Shown here: positions 34,723 to 45,734 of the stretch, one piece after another | How positions within the stretch are numbered: the stretch's first letter is position 1 | How the letters are laid out: every line of letters starts with the position of its first letter | Assembly: GCF_030272615.1 (NCBI RefSeq) | Contig: NC_081415.1 | Coordinates: 109,204,406 to 109,264,405 of the forward strand | DNA from: Cryptomeria japonica | Lineage: Eukaryota > Streptophyta > Pinopsida > Cupressales > Cupressaceae | Length of the DNA: 60,000 bases | Direction: 5' to 3' | Notes under the pieces: model-generated | Database searches by the model: none | Told to the model about the DNA's origin: nothing | Seen by the model: only the letters and a program-made list of their open reading frames with translations | Position numbers and translations under genes: made by a program

Positions 34723-37700
34723 ATGGCTTCTTCATCTATTCCTGAATTCATAGCAAACCCTACTATAGTCAAAGTGATTAAGTGCCCTAGACCCATATTT
34801 CAGTTAGTTCCTAAAATTGCCAAGAAAGATGATAATGTAGGTGCATTTTCTCAAATTCCCAAAGGAGTAGTTTTTGAAGAAGACCCTAGGATGTACATTC
34901 ATTGTCACATAGAAGAATTGGGTGATGAGGAAATCAAGAGCATGTACAAATTAGTAATTTGTGATGATTCTGGTAATGTTAAACCTAAACACAAGATAGT
35001 AGAAACCCTAGGTTTCACTGAAATTCTCAGTATTCTGGATTTACTTAAGGATGTTATAAGGATAGTTTTAAGCAGGTTACATGGTGCATTCTTCTAGTTG
35101 GATTCAGTTCACAAAATCACTAAAGAGGCAGTAAAAGTTGTGATAGGGTTACCTTCCACTGGTAACAGACTTGATAAGACAAAGAAGGTCTCAAATGACC
35201 TAGTGTCTAACCTAACAGGTGCAACATCTATTAAGAGATCTTTAAGAGTAAATGATGTAACTGACATCAATGTGAGATTCATTAGCATGATCTTAGGCTA
35301 AAAACCACACATGCAAATAGGTTAAACTTAGTCTCTAGCCTATGCATAAAGAGTGCCTATGACATGATCAAAGATAATACAAAAATAGATGTGTGTGAAT
35401 GGTTGAAAGATGAACTAATTGACAACTTGGGAAAGATAAAGAAAGACAAAAAGGGGACATTTAGATTTGAAAACCTACTTGTATGTTTAATGTTGCACAT
35501 AACAAAACAAGTTCCCGGTATCGGTAACAAAAATCTTGGTTTTGATATACCGGTAGGCAAACAGCTGTGTGATTTACTAAATAACATGGGAGAAAACAAA
35601 GAAAAGAATATAAATGAGTACTTTCAGGCATTAAAGGCCCAAATGAAGAACAGAGTTAGATTATCACAAGTAATTGTAAATAAGTATAAGGATGAAATAT
35701 GCTTTGTTATTAAGAAGGATGAGATTTGGATGGAGGTAGTTATCCCTAGAACCATTTGGGTTACTGAAATGGGTTATGAAACTGATGACCACATAATTGA
35801 AACATATGCAAAAGTCCTCCTAGAAGCACCCAAGGAACCTAAAGAAGAGGTATTAGGCAATGCTGAGACTATTGAAAATCAAATTCAATCAAAGAAAAGG
35901 GTAAAGAAGGTTGAAGCAATAGTTAGAAGAGAATCTAGACAAGCTAAAGCTATTAAGGATGATGTACTCAAACAAACTGGTATTACTGAAGATGAGTTAG
36001 AAGCACTTCAACTAGAAACTCACCTTTCACTGGTTGCAACTTCTTGGTAAAGTGATATGCCAGTTGCATTTAAAAGAGTTGTGAGAAAAAGGGAACCGTT
36101 GCCAATATCTACACCTTCTCCTAGAAGAACCAAATAGAAACAACAGGCAGTAAGGCCCCCGGCTAGAAAAGTAACTCCAAAGAAAAATTTAACACCCAAA
36201 AAGAAGACTCAACAAACCATTGCTCCAATTGACAAACTTCTAAATGAAATAACAGAGGATGGAAAGCTGAAAAACATCAATAAATTATATGATTCATTAT
36301 CAACTAATGACAAGGAAAAAGTTGAAAACAATGTAATTCTACACTTGGACATTTACAAGAAATTTTTAATGCAAGTTGTAGATGAATTACCAGCAGAACT
36401 GTTTAAATGACTTGAAGCTAGAAGGCAAGCTATTGTAGAGCTTGATAAGAAAATAAAAGTTGAAAAACTACTTGTTGTTTATCCTGTCAACTCACCAAAA
36501 GAGATAGATGATCTGATCTCTGAGGCTAACTGGTCAACATTTTCAACTGCACATTGGCATATAGCACATATGGTTGGTAGAGTGAATGAGGTTACAAAGG
36601 AAACTGCTAATGCATGGGACATATTCCTTATAGAGAAAGAAAAGCAGGAAAAATATAGAAATCCTAAACCCATCAAAGTATACCAAAAAGATAAGGATAA
36701 GGGAAAAGGCAAGGTTGGTGGACCACCTATCATAAAAATAATAGATAATCTATCCCCACCACCTCTGGATACTCCACCAATAGTTACCACTGAAAATCAA
36801 CTGGCTAGTGAGAGTATGGACATACCACAAGAGGACACAAATCCCAATTCTGAGGTGTTATATATAGTTGACATTGACACTCAGAAAGTCAATATTGTGG
36901 TAGATAAGGATTCAACTGGGAAAATAGATATGGCTAGTGAGCCACCAGTAATAGATGGTATAGAAGGTAAATCGATAGATGATAACTCTAAACAATAGGT
37001 AGAACAATAGGCTCCATCACAACAATAGGTTCTCATAGAGACAGTGCCACCAGAAATAGCTGAGAAATCCAAACCTTTGCTTAAAGAAATGGAAACACAA
37101 AGTGACCTACCAGAGGTCACCACAAGAAAGGAAATTGCACCCACCGATGGGATACATAGTGTTGGCTCTTCAAATGCAGAATTCAAATCAACTAATGTGA
37201 CAAAAGTTCTTCTGGATTCTATCAAGAAGATAACAGAATGTAGCTCACAAGCATACAAAGCAATAGATGATACCATTCCAATTTTGAAAATGATAGCACC
37301 TAAATGTAATGTAGATAATAAAGATTATTTGAGTCAACTTGACACTTTGTCTAAGTATATTTTTGTCAACATTGTGACAGTTGAACAAATAAAAGAGCAA
37401 GCATTCAAGGAGAGATTAGAGAAGGAAAAACACAAATTCTTTGAGGAAGAAATAAAGAACCGTACAAGGCAATTTGACACACTTCTACAAGAATTGTGTA
37501 GTACATTGAAGGAATTTAAAACTTTGTACAGGGATACATGTAAAACTAACTTTTTGATAGTTAATGATATAGACCAAAAGATCAGCAAGATATAGGAAGA
37601 AATAAATCAACTAGCTGACAATTTCATTAATTCATCTGATTTATTATCAGTTTTTGAGCAGAAAATAACAGGTTTTGAGGAAGAACTACTAAAGTTGGAA

Positions 37701-37958
37701 AGAGAGAAGGAGATAATAAAAGGAAAGGCTAAAGATCTAAAATGGAAACTTAGTCCAAAATTGGACTACCTCGCCTCCTTAAGAAAAGAAATATCTGATG
37801 CTTTGATTCAAGGATAGAAAAAAATGGCAGAGCAAATGCAACACCTCACTGGTACAGTTCAGAGGACAGAAGCCACAATAAAAGATAGCAAAAAGTTCCT
37901 TGAGAGCCTGAATCTAGTTTTGGCAGATCTTTTTCAGATTGTAACCAACTGGTTATAA
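34723..37958 (+). pseudogene. Element E ORF2: long protein of unknown function (about 1,078 codons)
   Basis: The ATG at 34723 (M-A-S-S-S-I-P-E-F) aligns with F at 52577. The first third is globular: I-H-C-H-I-E-E-L-G-D, a W-L-D/K-I-T-K-E block (35096-35130), K-K-V-S-N-D, N-L-T-G-A-T-S, then V-C-E-W-L-K-D-E-L and N-L-G-K-I-K. The middle (36060-36220) is Lys/Pro-rich and basic. Next come L-D-I-Y-K-K and G-R-V-N-E-V-T-K-E-T, an acidic linker, and a coiled-coil C-terminus (37380-37950). One base is lost near 35300. Stops fit C-to-T or G-to-A changes (TAG at 35095 is TGG in C and F). Possibly an extra structural or env-like protein; no family is recognised. Confidence 0.75.
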
Positions 37959-38174
37959 GGATGAAACTAGAAACCACACTCAATTGACACTTTGACAACC
38001 TTTGTCATTGATTCCAAAGGGGGAGTAGTGGAATGAGAAAAATAATCAGTAAATGACTCATCAACTCAGGGGGAGTACACATTCTTTTGGTAAGACAATT
38101 TTGGCAGATTCCTTTTGGATGACAGTTTTTGGATTTTTCTCATGAGTGTTGCCATCAATGCCAAAGGGGGAGAT
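37959..38174 (+). promoter_or_regulatory. Element E 3' untranslated region with repeated polypurine tracts
   Basis: Three tracts occur: CCAAAGGGGGAGTAG (about 38013), TCAGGGGGAGTACAC (about 38067) and CCAAAGGGGGAGAT (38161-38174), the last directly before the 3' LTR. The same order of tracts is seen on the minus strand of element D. Confidence 0.8.
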
Positions 38175-38981
38175 TGTTGGCAAATGCACACTCCAATGAG
38201 ATATTGTAGGTGATTAAAGGTTTTATCGTTGATGGAAATCTTACAATCCTATGACACCGACAAGGAAATTTACCGGCACTAGCAAGGTCAGACTCTACAC
38301 CAGCACATAGACCACCAACACCGATAGTGAAAGGAAGCATATCGGCACAAAAGTCGACAAGAATTTTGTTTATAATATATTTTTTTAATTATTGTAAAAT
38401 CATTGTAAGCCGACTTGGCAAGTTATAAAATGACTCATATATATAAGAGATCATTGTAGAACATTTTGTAGTAAGATGGCAAAATGTGATTAGGCGAAAT
38501 AAGACAGACCTATTATGCGAATTATAGGTTAAGGGTTTATGTATGAAGCAGAGCTATAAACCAACATTGGATCTGGCATAGTAGATGCTATTTTGAAGTA
38601 GTACAAGACATTGGATTTATATAATCCATTTTGTAAGTCAGTGAGACTTCCCATTTTGTAATTGAGTAGTGAGCTCTAGGCACTTGGCCTTCCTGCATGT
38701 GTAGGCCTCTATTGTAGTAGTAATATTCTCTTATTGGCCATTAAGTGAATATTGTGGGTCACAAATCCCACCAAGATTTTTCCCACACTGGGTTTCCTTG
38801 TTAAACTACTATGTTATGGTGTGTTTTTATGTGGTTGTTGTTATCTTTGTTTATTGCATTATTTCTTGTTTACTAGTACACAGTATTAATATTCTTTACA
38901 TGTTTTAAGTTAAGAAAATCATTTAACCGATTAGATACTGATTCACCCCCCCCCCTCTCAGTATTTGTGGGAATCCTAACA
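38175..38981 (+). repeat. Element E 3' LTR
   Basis: 807 bp from TGTTGGCAAATGC to CCTAACA, followed by the CCATT duplication. Confidence 0.94.
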
Positions 38982-38986
38982 CCATT

Positions 38987-39242
38987 GTCTTGGAATCTTC
39001 CACTTGATCTCCATCTTCATCTTTGTCTTCATTTGATGCTGACTTAGTGTAGTCACAGGTTATCTCTTAAGCACATACCAGTTGACATAGAGTACCAGTT
39101 AGAGATAAAGCTTAAACATACCGGTTGATAGTGTAAACCAATTGAATTTACACCGGTAGTCAATGTAATCATATGTATGCGTGGGAGTGTTTCATTAATG
39201 ACAACAAGTGATAAATACATTACAATCATCATCAAGCCAACA
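38987..39242 (-). repeat. Solo LTR G, second part
   Basis: This completes G. On the minus strand it starts TGTTGGCTTGATGATG, the same TGTTGG start as C and E. With 31685-32550 it makes a 1,122 bp LTR. No internal region or partner LTR is present, so it is a solo LTR left by recombination. Confidence 0.75.
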
Positions 39243-39789
39243 ATAGTATGAAACAAGGAGAGGAGAAAAACTAATGGAACAAATATCAATTGGAAAAGTT
39301 GCTCTCTCCAACCACACTGAAGAGTTCAAAACTATACTATAGGAAGTTGGACAATTATTGGTTAAATCTTCAAGTTTCACAGATTTAATCAAAGATCTTG
39401 AAGATAAAAGAACTCAGACTCAAAGAGAAATCCAAGAAATGATAGGTTCTTTTGATCCTCTTACAAACTCATCAATGACCTTTAGTGGCAAGGTCAAACA
39501 ACTCAATCATGAAATCAAAAATTTGAAAAGAGAAGAGGACAAGCAAGCTCTTAGCTTGTTACAGCTACAATGCTAACTAGCACCAATTATTGATTTCATG
39601 CAAAGGAATGTTAAAGAAGCATAATGCCTCATAAGTGCACCTGACTATAAGATAGTCAATGATATGGAGGATTTTTTTACAGTTTTGCATGGACACTTCA
39701 ACACCATGAAACAGGTGAAGCCCTCATGGGAATCCTCTTTGCAAGCAACTCAAGAAAATTTCAAAGGAATTTTTGATTTAATTTTATGA
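39243..39789 (+). pseudogene. Element C ORF2, C-terminal part
   Basis: This resumes ORF2 after solo LTR G. It is a coiled-coil-like Lys/Glu/Gln-rich sequence (39270-39780) with stops near 39342, 39574 and 39622. Its position just before the polypurine tract matches the coiled-coil end of ORF2 in element E. Confidence 0.6.
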
Positions 39790-39819
39790 ATCCTTTTATA
39801 TATTCATTTCTATTGATGT

Positions 39820-39931
39820 CAAAAGGGGGAGTTTGTATAGTTTGTATGCTATGAGGTAGATGAAACAAGGTTACAAGGGTCAGAACTGACAGATTTTTGC
39901 AATGTTTGCCACCAATGCCAAAGGAGGAGTT
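39820..39931 (+). promoter_or_regulatory. Element C polypurine tracts
   Basis: CAAAAGGGGGAGTTTG near 39819-39834 and CCAAAGGAGGAGTT at 39918-39931, the latter adjoining the 3' LTR. One G is changed to A relative to the D and E tracts. Confidence 0.75.
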
Positions 39932-41164
39932 TGTTGGCATTATGATGCATTTTGTATGACCAGTGAATGAAATGGTTGTCATTGTTGGCAACATCATCTT
40001 CTAAGTCTCCATAGTCCATCATTAAAAGAGTAAAGGGTAATCGGTAAAGAACAAGAGTTCTTATTCCTATTAGCAGTGAGTAGACCGGTATACAAAGGTT
40101 AACCGACTGAGCAGAGTGTAGACCGACACATAGGAGGTCTACTACTTAAGTAGTGAATAGATTGGTATAGAGGTCAATTGGCTAAGTAGACAATAGACTG
40201 GTATACAGGAGGTAGAAAGTTAGGGAGAATTAGACCGATACATAGATGATAATGGGTATAATAGGAGTCTCAATTGACAGACTTGGAAACATACAGTTAA
40301 CATCTAGTTGAACCGGCAATCTTCCCTTTTGAACTGGTGAACTTATCGGCATGAATGACTGTCTTGAAAGATATTCCTCGAATGATTTTTGGAGAGTAAT
40401 TTGAGGAGTGATAACAAAATTTTGAATCTGATTTTTGGAATGAAAGTTTGCACCAAAACTAAAAGCTAATATATTCACATCATTCATTCTAATTTAGTTG
40501 TTGGTAATGTGAAAAAGATCCATGTGAGTGTAAACATGGGGAGCAGAATAGAGTGCAATAGATAAAGGTATGAATTGGTAAAGCCAACATCTATCAGAAG
40601 AAAAAAGTATGGAAAGTGGATCTATGAGATAGAGGTAGTGTCATCAGATAGATCAATCATCTTTTTTGCCTTCTAACAATTGCAGCATTGTAAATCCCTT
40701 AATAGGGTGAACCTTAACCAGTTCTTTATGTAAAATTTCTTAACAGAGTCACTTCTAATATGAAGTTTTAAAATCCTCTAGCAAGGTGAACTTTAACAAG
40801 TTCTAAGGCATTCTTAATGGGATACCAGTCACTTCTAATAGGGTGATGTTCTCAGAAGGAATTGATTGTAAGCTCTTAAAAGGGCACTCCTTTTTCATTG
40901 CAGTAAAAGAGATTGTGGGTTATCCCCACCATGGTTTTCTTCCTCTAAGTGGAGGTTTCGATGTATAATTGATAGTGTTATGTGATCCTTATGTGTGCAT
41001 GCAAATCTCTTTTCTTTGATGTTCTCTACTTTCATGATTTATGCAATGTTTAAGTTAATTTGCAAGGATAGTTGTAGACCGATCAGTTTGAATGTTTGAA
41101 TTATAAATAAACTATTTTGAGGGATTCACCCCCCCCCCCTCTCAGTCACTAGTTAATATTAACA
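39932..41164 (+). repeat. Element C 3' LTR
   Basis: 1,233 bp from TGTTGGCATTATG to TTAACA. It carries the ~47 bp repeat array at 40076-40262 and the C-rich block near 41128-41145. GTATA follows. Confidence 0.93.
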
Positions 41165-43023
41165 GTATAGCTCCTAATCCTATTCTATACACACATAAAA
41201 AAGGAAATAGGATCGGGGATAGGAAAACTTCGGTTTACGGATTAACCTTGCATTGAATAATGTAAATACTGAAGTAAATGCTAGGAGATATACCTCAGAT
41301 CTACAATTATTGATGGAAGGATTGATGATATAGTGCTCTTTGAATGTAATAAAAAATATCAAATGAAATGGCAAGACAAACACATGAACATGAAAACCAC
41401 TAATCACATAGACATTCTTGCATGAAGATTGATGTAACTTTTCTCCATAATTCTTGAAGGATGAAATGTTGTCTTGAATCTTTAAAAAAAATTTATGATG
41501 AATGATTGATAGATGCACAAATGTTGGGGTATATGAGTGATGTCAAAATTAATTGATAGGATGTCTTTATTTATGGTTTCTTAGCTAAATTACCAATTAG
41601 GCGAACCTCCAATGGTCAAGTGTACCCATGGGGACCAAAATCCATTAGGGAGGGGGATTGCCTACCCCATTTCAAATTGGGTCCACTTTAAGGGGGAATA
41701 GAGTATTTTGAGGTGCATCATGCCCTAGTCCTCTAAAAATAGGACTAGCCAATCATAAAATAGGAGAGGACAACTTTTGGGATGGGATCCACCCAATGAT
41801 GTTAATAGGTGACATCAAAGTTGGAGTAAAAGAGACCAAAATAGGACTACATGGAATGAAAAATAGGAAATGCTAAAGTAGGAGCACAAACATGAAATGT
41901 GAATTATATCAGTTACAATTTACAATGTTGTAGCTGATACTCATGGTAATGTAGTAGGGAGAGAGAGAGAGAGAGATGAGAAACTAGAAGAAATATTATA
42001 AAGAGATAAGATATCACTAAATTTAATGGAACAAGCCCTCAAGCTTAGGATCTTAACTCATACAATCATATGCAAGGATACACAAGACCAAAAGAAAGAA
42101 AAATGTAAAAACAAATTAAAAATTAAAGGCACACAAAAGACATATGAAAAGACACAAAAGGGGTTAGTACTAAAAACAAAGGCTCCAAGTCAACTAGTTG
42201 AAGAGACCTTGATAGTCAAAATGTCTCAAACACTATATCATTCTTGAAATAGTATTACAAGAGCACAAGTGGTCATAGGGAAAGAGAAAGAGAAAGTGCA
42301 TGCATCAAGTGATGAAACAAGAAACAATGATCCAACAACTAGCAAATTGTAAATAATGCTAGGGAATCATGGGGAGAGAAAGAAAGGAACACAGATTATA
42401 TGGGCTAGAAAATTGTGTTATGTTAAGTGATCCATGAGAGGCCACATATTCCATGAGACAATAAATTATATTATGTTATGTGATTTGTGTGAAAGGAGAG
42501 TCAAAAGGTCTAGAAAATTATGTTATGCTAGTCAAATCACCTTGCAAAAGGAAAAGGAATAATAGAAAAAGTTTTGAAAATTGTGTTATTCTAGTTAACT
42601 CATACTAAAAAAAGAAAAGGAAGAGTAAAAAGGTCTAGCAAACTATGTTATGCTAGTCAACTCATCTTGTTATGATGTTGTCTATTTTAAGGAATGTAGC
42701 ACTGCATATAAGATTTTTGGTTTGGTTTCAAGTCATCTAACAACTTGTATAAGATTAATAATATAAATGTTTGGTTTTGGGAATGAGTCATCTCATCTAA
42801 GACTTTGGTCTAGTTTCAAGCATGTATATCTCATCTAAGATGTGTAATAATATGTAATAAGGAGGCTACATATATGCCCCCCCCTCACTTTAGATGTCAA
42901 CATAGCCCTTTGTTGATGTCTAAATGTAGAGAGAGAGAGCAAGGATAAACACCTTCATCATTAATGAGATATACTTTGGACAATGTACATATCTCTAAGC
43001 CAAAGAGGCATAACTCTATTGAA
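41165..43023. other. AT-rich interval right of element C
   Basis: No gene is supported. 41230-41945 is the right copy of the old repeat at 18130-18905. An AG microsatellite lies at about 41958-41976. From 42405 to 42670 a degenerate repeat of roughly 50-65 bp occurs (TCTAGAAAATTATGTTATGCTAG and variants, about five copies). C-rich and GA runs lie near 42880-42940. The rest shows nothing recognisable. Confidence 0.5.
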
Positions 43024-44123
43024 TGTCCGAACAACTAAGAGGGGGGTGTATCAGTTGTTAATTAAACTTTTTAATTCTTCTACATAACCAGAATAACTAA
43101 ATTATAAATTAATTAACATGAACAAATGTAAACTTGAAAGCACACACATATACAAATAAATCATATATAACACTTGTTAGGGTGACACTGATTAAGGTGA
43201 TTTTTACAAATGTATCTCACTACCACAATTACCACTATAGGAGGGATCACTTCCCATAAAGGCTCATTGATGGAAGAGAAAGAAAGAAAACAAAATCCAT
43301 GACTGTGATACAACTGCCACAAACAACAATGCTATAACGGCCTTCAATGCCTAACAACACACTTCACACCTTCACACCAACTTCTCATATTAGTAATCAG
43401 TTGGATTTATCTTTTAAATCTCACATATCTTTCATGTGTGTGTGAAAAGTGGACCTGTATCTATATCTGAATACAGAACACTTCAGTTAAGTCAATAGAT
43501 GCATGGTTAGTAAATCAATAATCAATGAATAAAAAAACCATTACAAAGCAACATATTTCCTTCTAGTAGATGTGAGTTTTAGTCTCTCTCAGATTTCTTC
43601 ATGCAACACAAATGACTAGACATCACCTGAATGAAGGATTTAATCTACATGAGCACAAAATTGAGCTAAGTGGAAGCAAGATTAAGCTAGATGAATGAAT
43701 ATTGAGATAGATAAATTAAAACAATCATGATTAAACTAATATGAAATAAACTAAGATGTAATATTCTCAATGCACAAAATCTCAATGATCCTAGAGAAAA
43801 AATAACATAATAACAATAAATCTCTAGGGTCATTTTGAATGAGAGATGAGAGCTTGAATTTATAGAAAATCGAGAGAGAACCAACGGTCAAGGTCGATTA
43901 ATGATGAGAAATAGAGATTCTCCAAGTGGAAGCACAATATGGGTGAATTGATGTGATTGGTTGCTTTTCTCATCTTTAAAGGAAATTGAACTAAATTTAA
44001 GATAAAATCAGAAAAACTGATTTATTTCATATTTTTATTCAATTTTGATATTTAGTTGATTTAATTGCTTTTCTAAGGTTTTTCAATTTAATTCCTTTTT
44101 TCAAATTTAATTCTCAATGTGCA
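43024..44123 (-). repeat. LTR-like sequence in minus orientation
   Basis: On the minus strand the lower end reads CTGATACACCCCCCTCTTAG, the C-rich block that stands near the 3' end of the C/D/E/F LTRs, and ends CGGACA. It lies downstream of the copia gag relic (44124-44930) in the same orientation, so it may be that element's 3' LTR. No polypurine tract is visible at the upper edge, and both boundaries are estimates. Confidence 0.45.
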
Positions 44124-44930
44124 TTATTTGAAGTCCATGAAGGTATTTATGGATTCATCTAGAAATTCTATGTGTAAAGGTTGATTGTCTTCAAGTGGAG
44201 CATCAACAAGTTGATCTTTAATTACTTGTCCTTTTATAGCTTTGCGTTCTACATATTTAATGTTAAAATGTCCTATCTTATTACTAGAGAAATATTTCAA
44301 AGGTAACTTTCCATCATCCTTATTGACTCCCTTAGGCAATCTCTGAGAAATAATTACTTCAAGCTCATTCAACTCTTTCTCCTATTCTTAAATTTATCTC
44401 ATCTCTCTTTCATATCTTGAAACCCTAGATGAACTCTCTCTTGTATCATACAGTTGCTTCCCAGATACAAATGCTTTAAATGCAGTCTCAGATTTACCAT
44501 GTGATTCTCCAAATTTTCTCAACTCAAATGAAACCATCTTACCAACCAGCATATCTCTTGTCATAGTAGTCACACTCTAGATTTCATCAATAGCAACAAC
44601 TTTAACTTTATAAGAAAAAGGCAAGGATCTCAATACCTTAGCAATAATATCATCTTTCTCAAGAGTTATGCCGACATATCTAATATTCATAACAAGCTCA
44701 TTCAATTTAGCCATAAAGAAAGTTATGTTCTCATATTCTCCCATCTTTAATGTCTCATATTTTCCCTTCAAACTCTACAATCTAGTAAATTTAACTTGTG
44801 CATCTCCTTCATACAAGACCTCTAGCTTTTTCCATATCTCATGTGCAATCTGAAGTCCCATCACATTAGTAATCTCTGAATCGATCAAAGCACTCAGAAA
44901 AACTATTGGCAATTGACACTCTATTGGTAG
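44124..44930 (-). pseudogene. Chimeric relic: copia gag fused in frame to a Tat RNase H fragment
   Basis: The minus strand from about 44930 to 44265 is copia gag: an E-I-W-K-K-L-E block (about 44835), K-G-K-Y-E-T-L-K-M (about 44770), V-L-R-S-L-P (about 44630) and an eroded zinc knuckle K-x-F-x2-N-K-I-G-H-F (about 44270). Without a break the frame then reads Y-V-E-R-K-A-I-K-G-Q, D-Q-L-V-D-A-P and E-F-L-D-E-S (44250-44150). This matches the linker between the two RNase H domains of element A (9097-9210). The fused ORF ends at TAA 44124. Element F cuts the upper end. Confidence 0.75.
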
Positions 44931-44939
44931 GTTTCAATA

Positions 44940-45242
44940 TGTTGTCATTGATGGCAACATGATTTTTTGTTTTGGCTTCATATTTTGATTCTATGGTATA
45001 CTAGTAGACACTTCACAGATTCTACACCGACACCAGCAAGTCAGAAAGATTTATTTAGTCATCGGCAATACAGGTCGACATGGTATAGTAAAGGTTATCG
45101 GTATTGGAGGCCTACATATCTTGGATCTGGCATAAAAATTTGTTTTAATGTTCATACACTTATGTTATCTAGTCAACATGTAATTTGATATTGTAATATT
45201 TTTGTAAGCTGACATAAGGCATAAAAATTGTATAGGGTATAT
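44940..45242 (+). repeat. Element F 5' LTR, first part
   Basis: 303 bp up to the TATAT duplication made by element H (45238-45242). TG-initiated and AT-rich, it resembles the other LTRs in wording (GATCTGGCATA, TGTAAGCTGACATAAGG-like). Confidence 0.75.
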
Positions 45243-45674
45243 TGTTGAAATGTGGGGACTGATCAACAAAGTATTGTACACTTAGCACGTATCCTCACCA
45301 GGGTCCGGGGTCGGGCCGGGCCCCAAGCAGGGGTTCGGGGTGGGAGTCCCCGAGAAAATGTTTTTTGGGGGTATTTTTTGTTGATGAAAACCAACATTGT
45401 AATTAAACCCTAAAAAGGCTGACTTTGTTTGTTGCCCTAAAAATGCATGTTATAAGCGGTTGGGATGCTTAAGGCATTATAAGGTTGATGTACTATTTTT
45501 GCTGGATAATAAGAAAGATTGGACGACTGTGTATGGTGGACGTAACCCATTCTGGGTGAACCACATTAAATCTCTGTATTATTTGTGTCCTGTTTTATTT
45601 CTTTATCTTTTGTATTTAAATCTGCATATAATTGTTAGTTCATATTTGCTTCACATCTGCTTGAAACCCTAACA
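45243..45674 (+). repeat. Element H 5' LTR
   Basis: 432 bp from TGTTGAAATG to CCTAACA. A G-rich block with several GGG runs lies at 45300-45368. Confidence 0.95.
45300..45368 (+). other. G-rich block in element H LTR (possible G-quadruplex)
   Basis: Several runs of three or more G occur within 70 bp (GGGTCCGGGGTCGGGCCGGG and following), in an otherwise AT-rich LTR. The block is kept in the 3' LTR at 49850-49920. Confidence 0.65.
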
Positions 45675-45676
45675 AT

Positions 45677-45688
45677 TGGTATTAGAGC
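45677..45688 (+). promoter_or_regulatory. Element H primer binding site
   Basis: TGGTATTAGAGC, the initiator-Met-tRNA type with one C-to-T change, lies 2 bp after the LTR. Confidence 0.88.
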
Positions 45689-45734
45689 GAGGTATTCTGT
45701 AAATTGGCAGGACTCTCAGATTTGAGTGGGAGCA

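Larger units (their letters stand above)
32551..38981 (+). mobile_element. Element E: ORF1/ORF2 LTR element without pol
   Basis: 6,431 bp inside solo LTR G, with a perfect CCATT duplication (32546-32550 and 38982-38986). LTRs are 32551-33263 and 38175-38981, about 95 percent identical apart from an ~83 bp deletion in the left one. It holds an intact ORF1 and a long ORF2 with one frameshift and about ten stops. No protease, RT, RNase H or integrase is found in any frame. It is the best preserved of three such elements here and, by its LTRs, the youngest of the central nest. Confidence 0.92.
19330..41164 (+). mobile_element. Element C: LTR element with ORF1/ORF2 but no pol
   Basis: The outermost member of the central nest. 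The 5' LTR starts TGTTGGCATTATG at 19330 and the 3' LTR ends TTAACA at 41164. The flanking 5 bp are GTATA on both sides (19325-19329 and 41165-41169). Without its guests (D, and G with E inside) C is about 7.7 kb. LTRs are about 1.23 kb each and roughly 88-90 percent identical. The primer site is TGGTATCAGAGC at 27152. The inside holds a coiled-coil/CCHC ORF1 and an ORF2 of unknown function. No protease, RT, RNase H or integrase of its own is present, so it must be non-autonomous. Confidence 0.9.

Noticed and set aside
43024-44123. Complete autonomous copia element ending at 43024
   Set aside because: Only a gag fragment and an LTR-like region are visible; protease, integrase and RT are absent and the boundaries are unclear.
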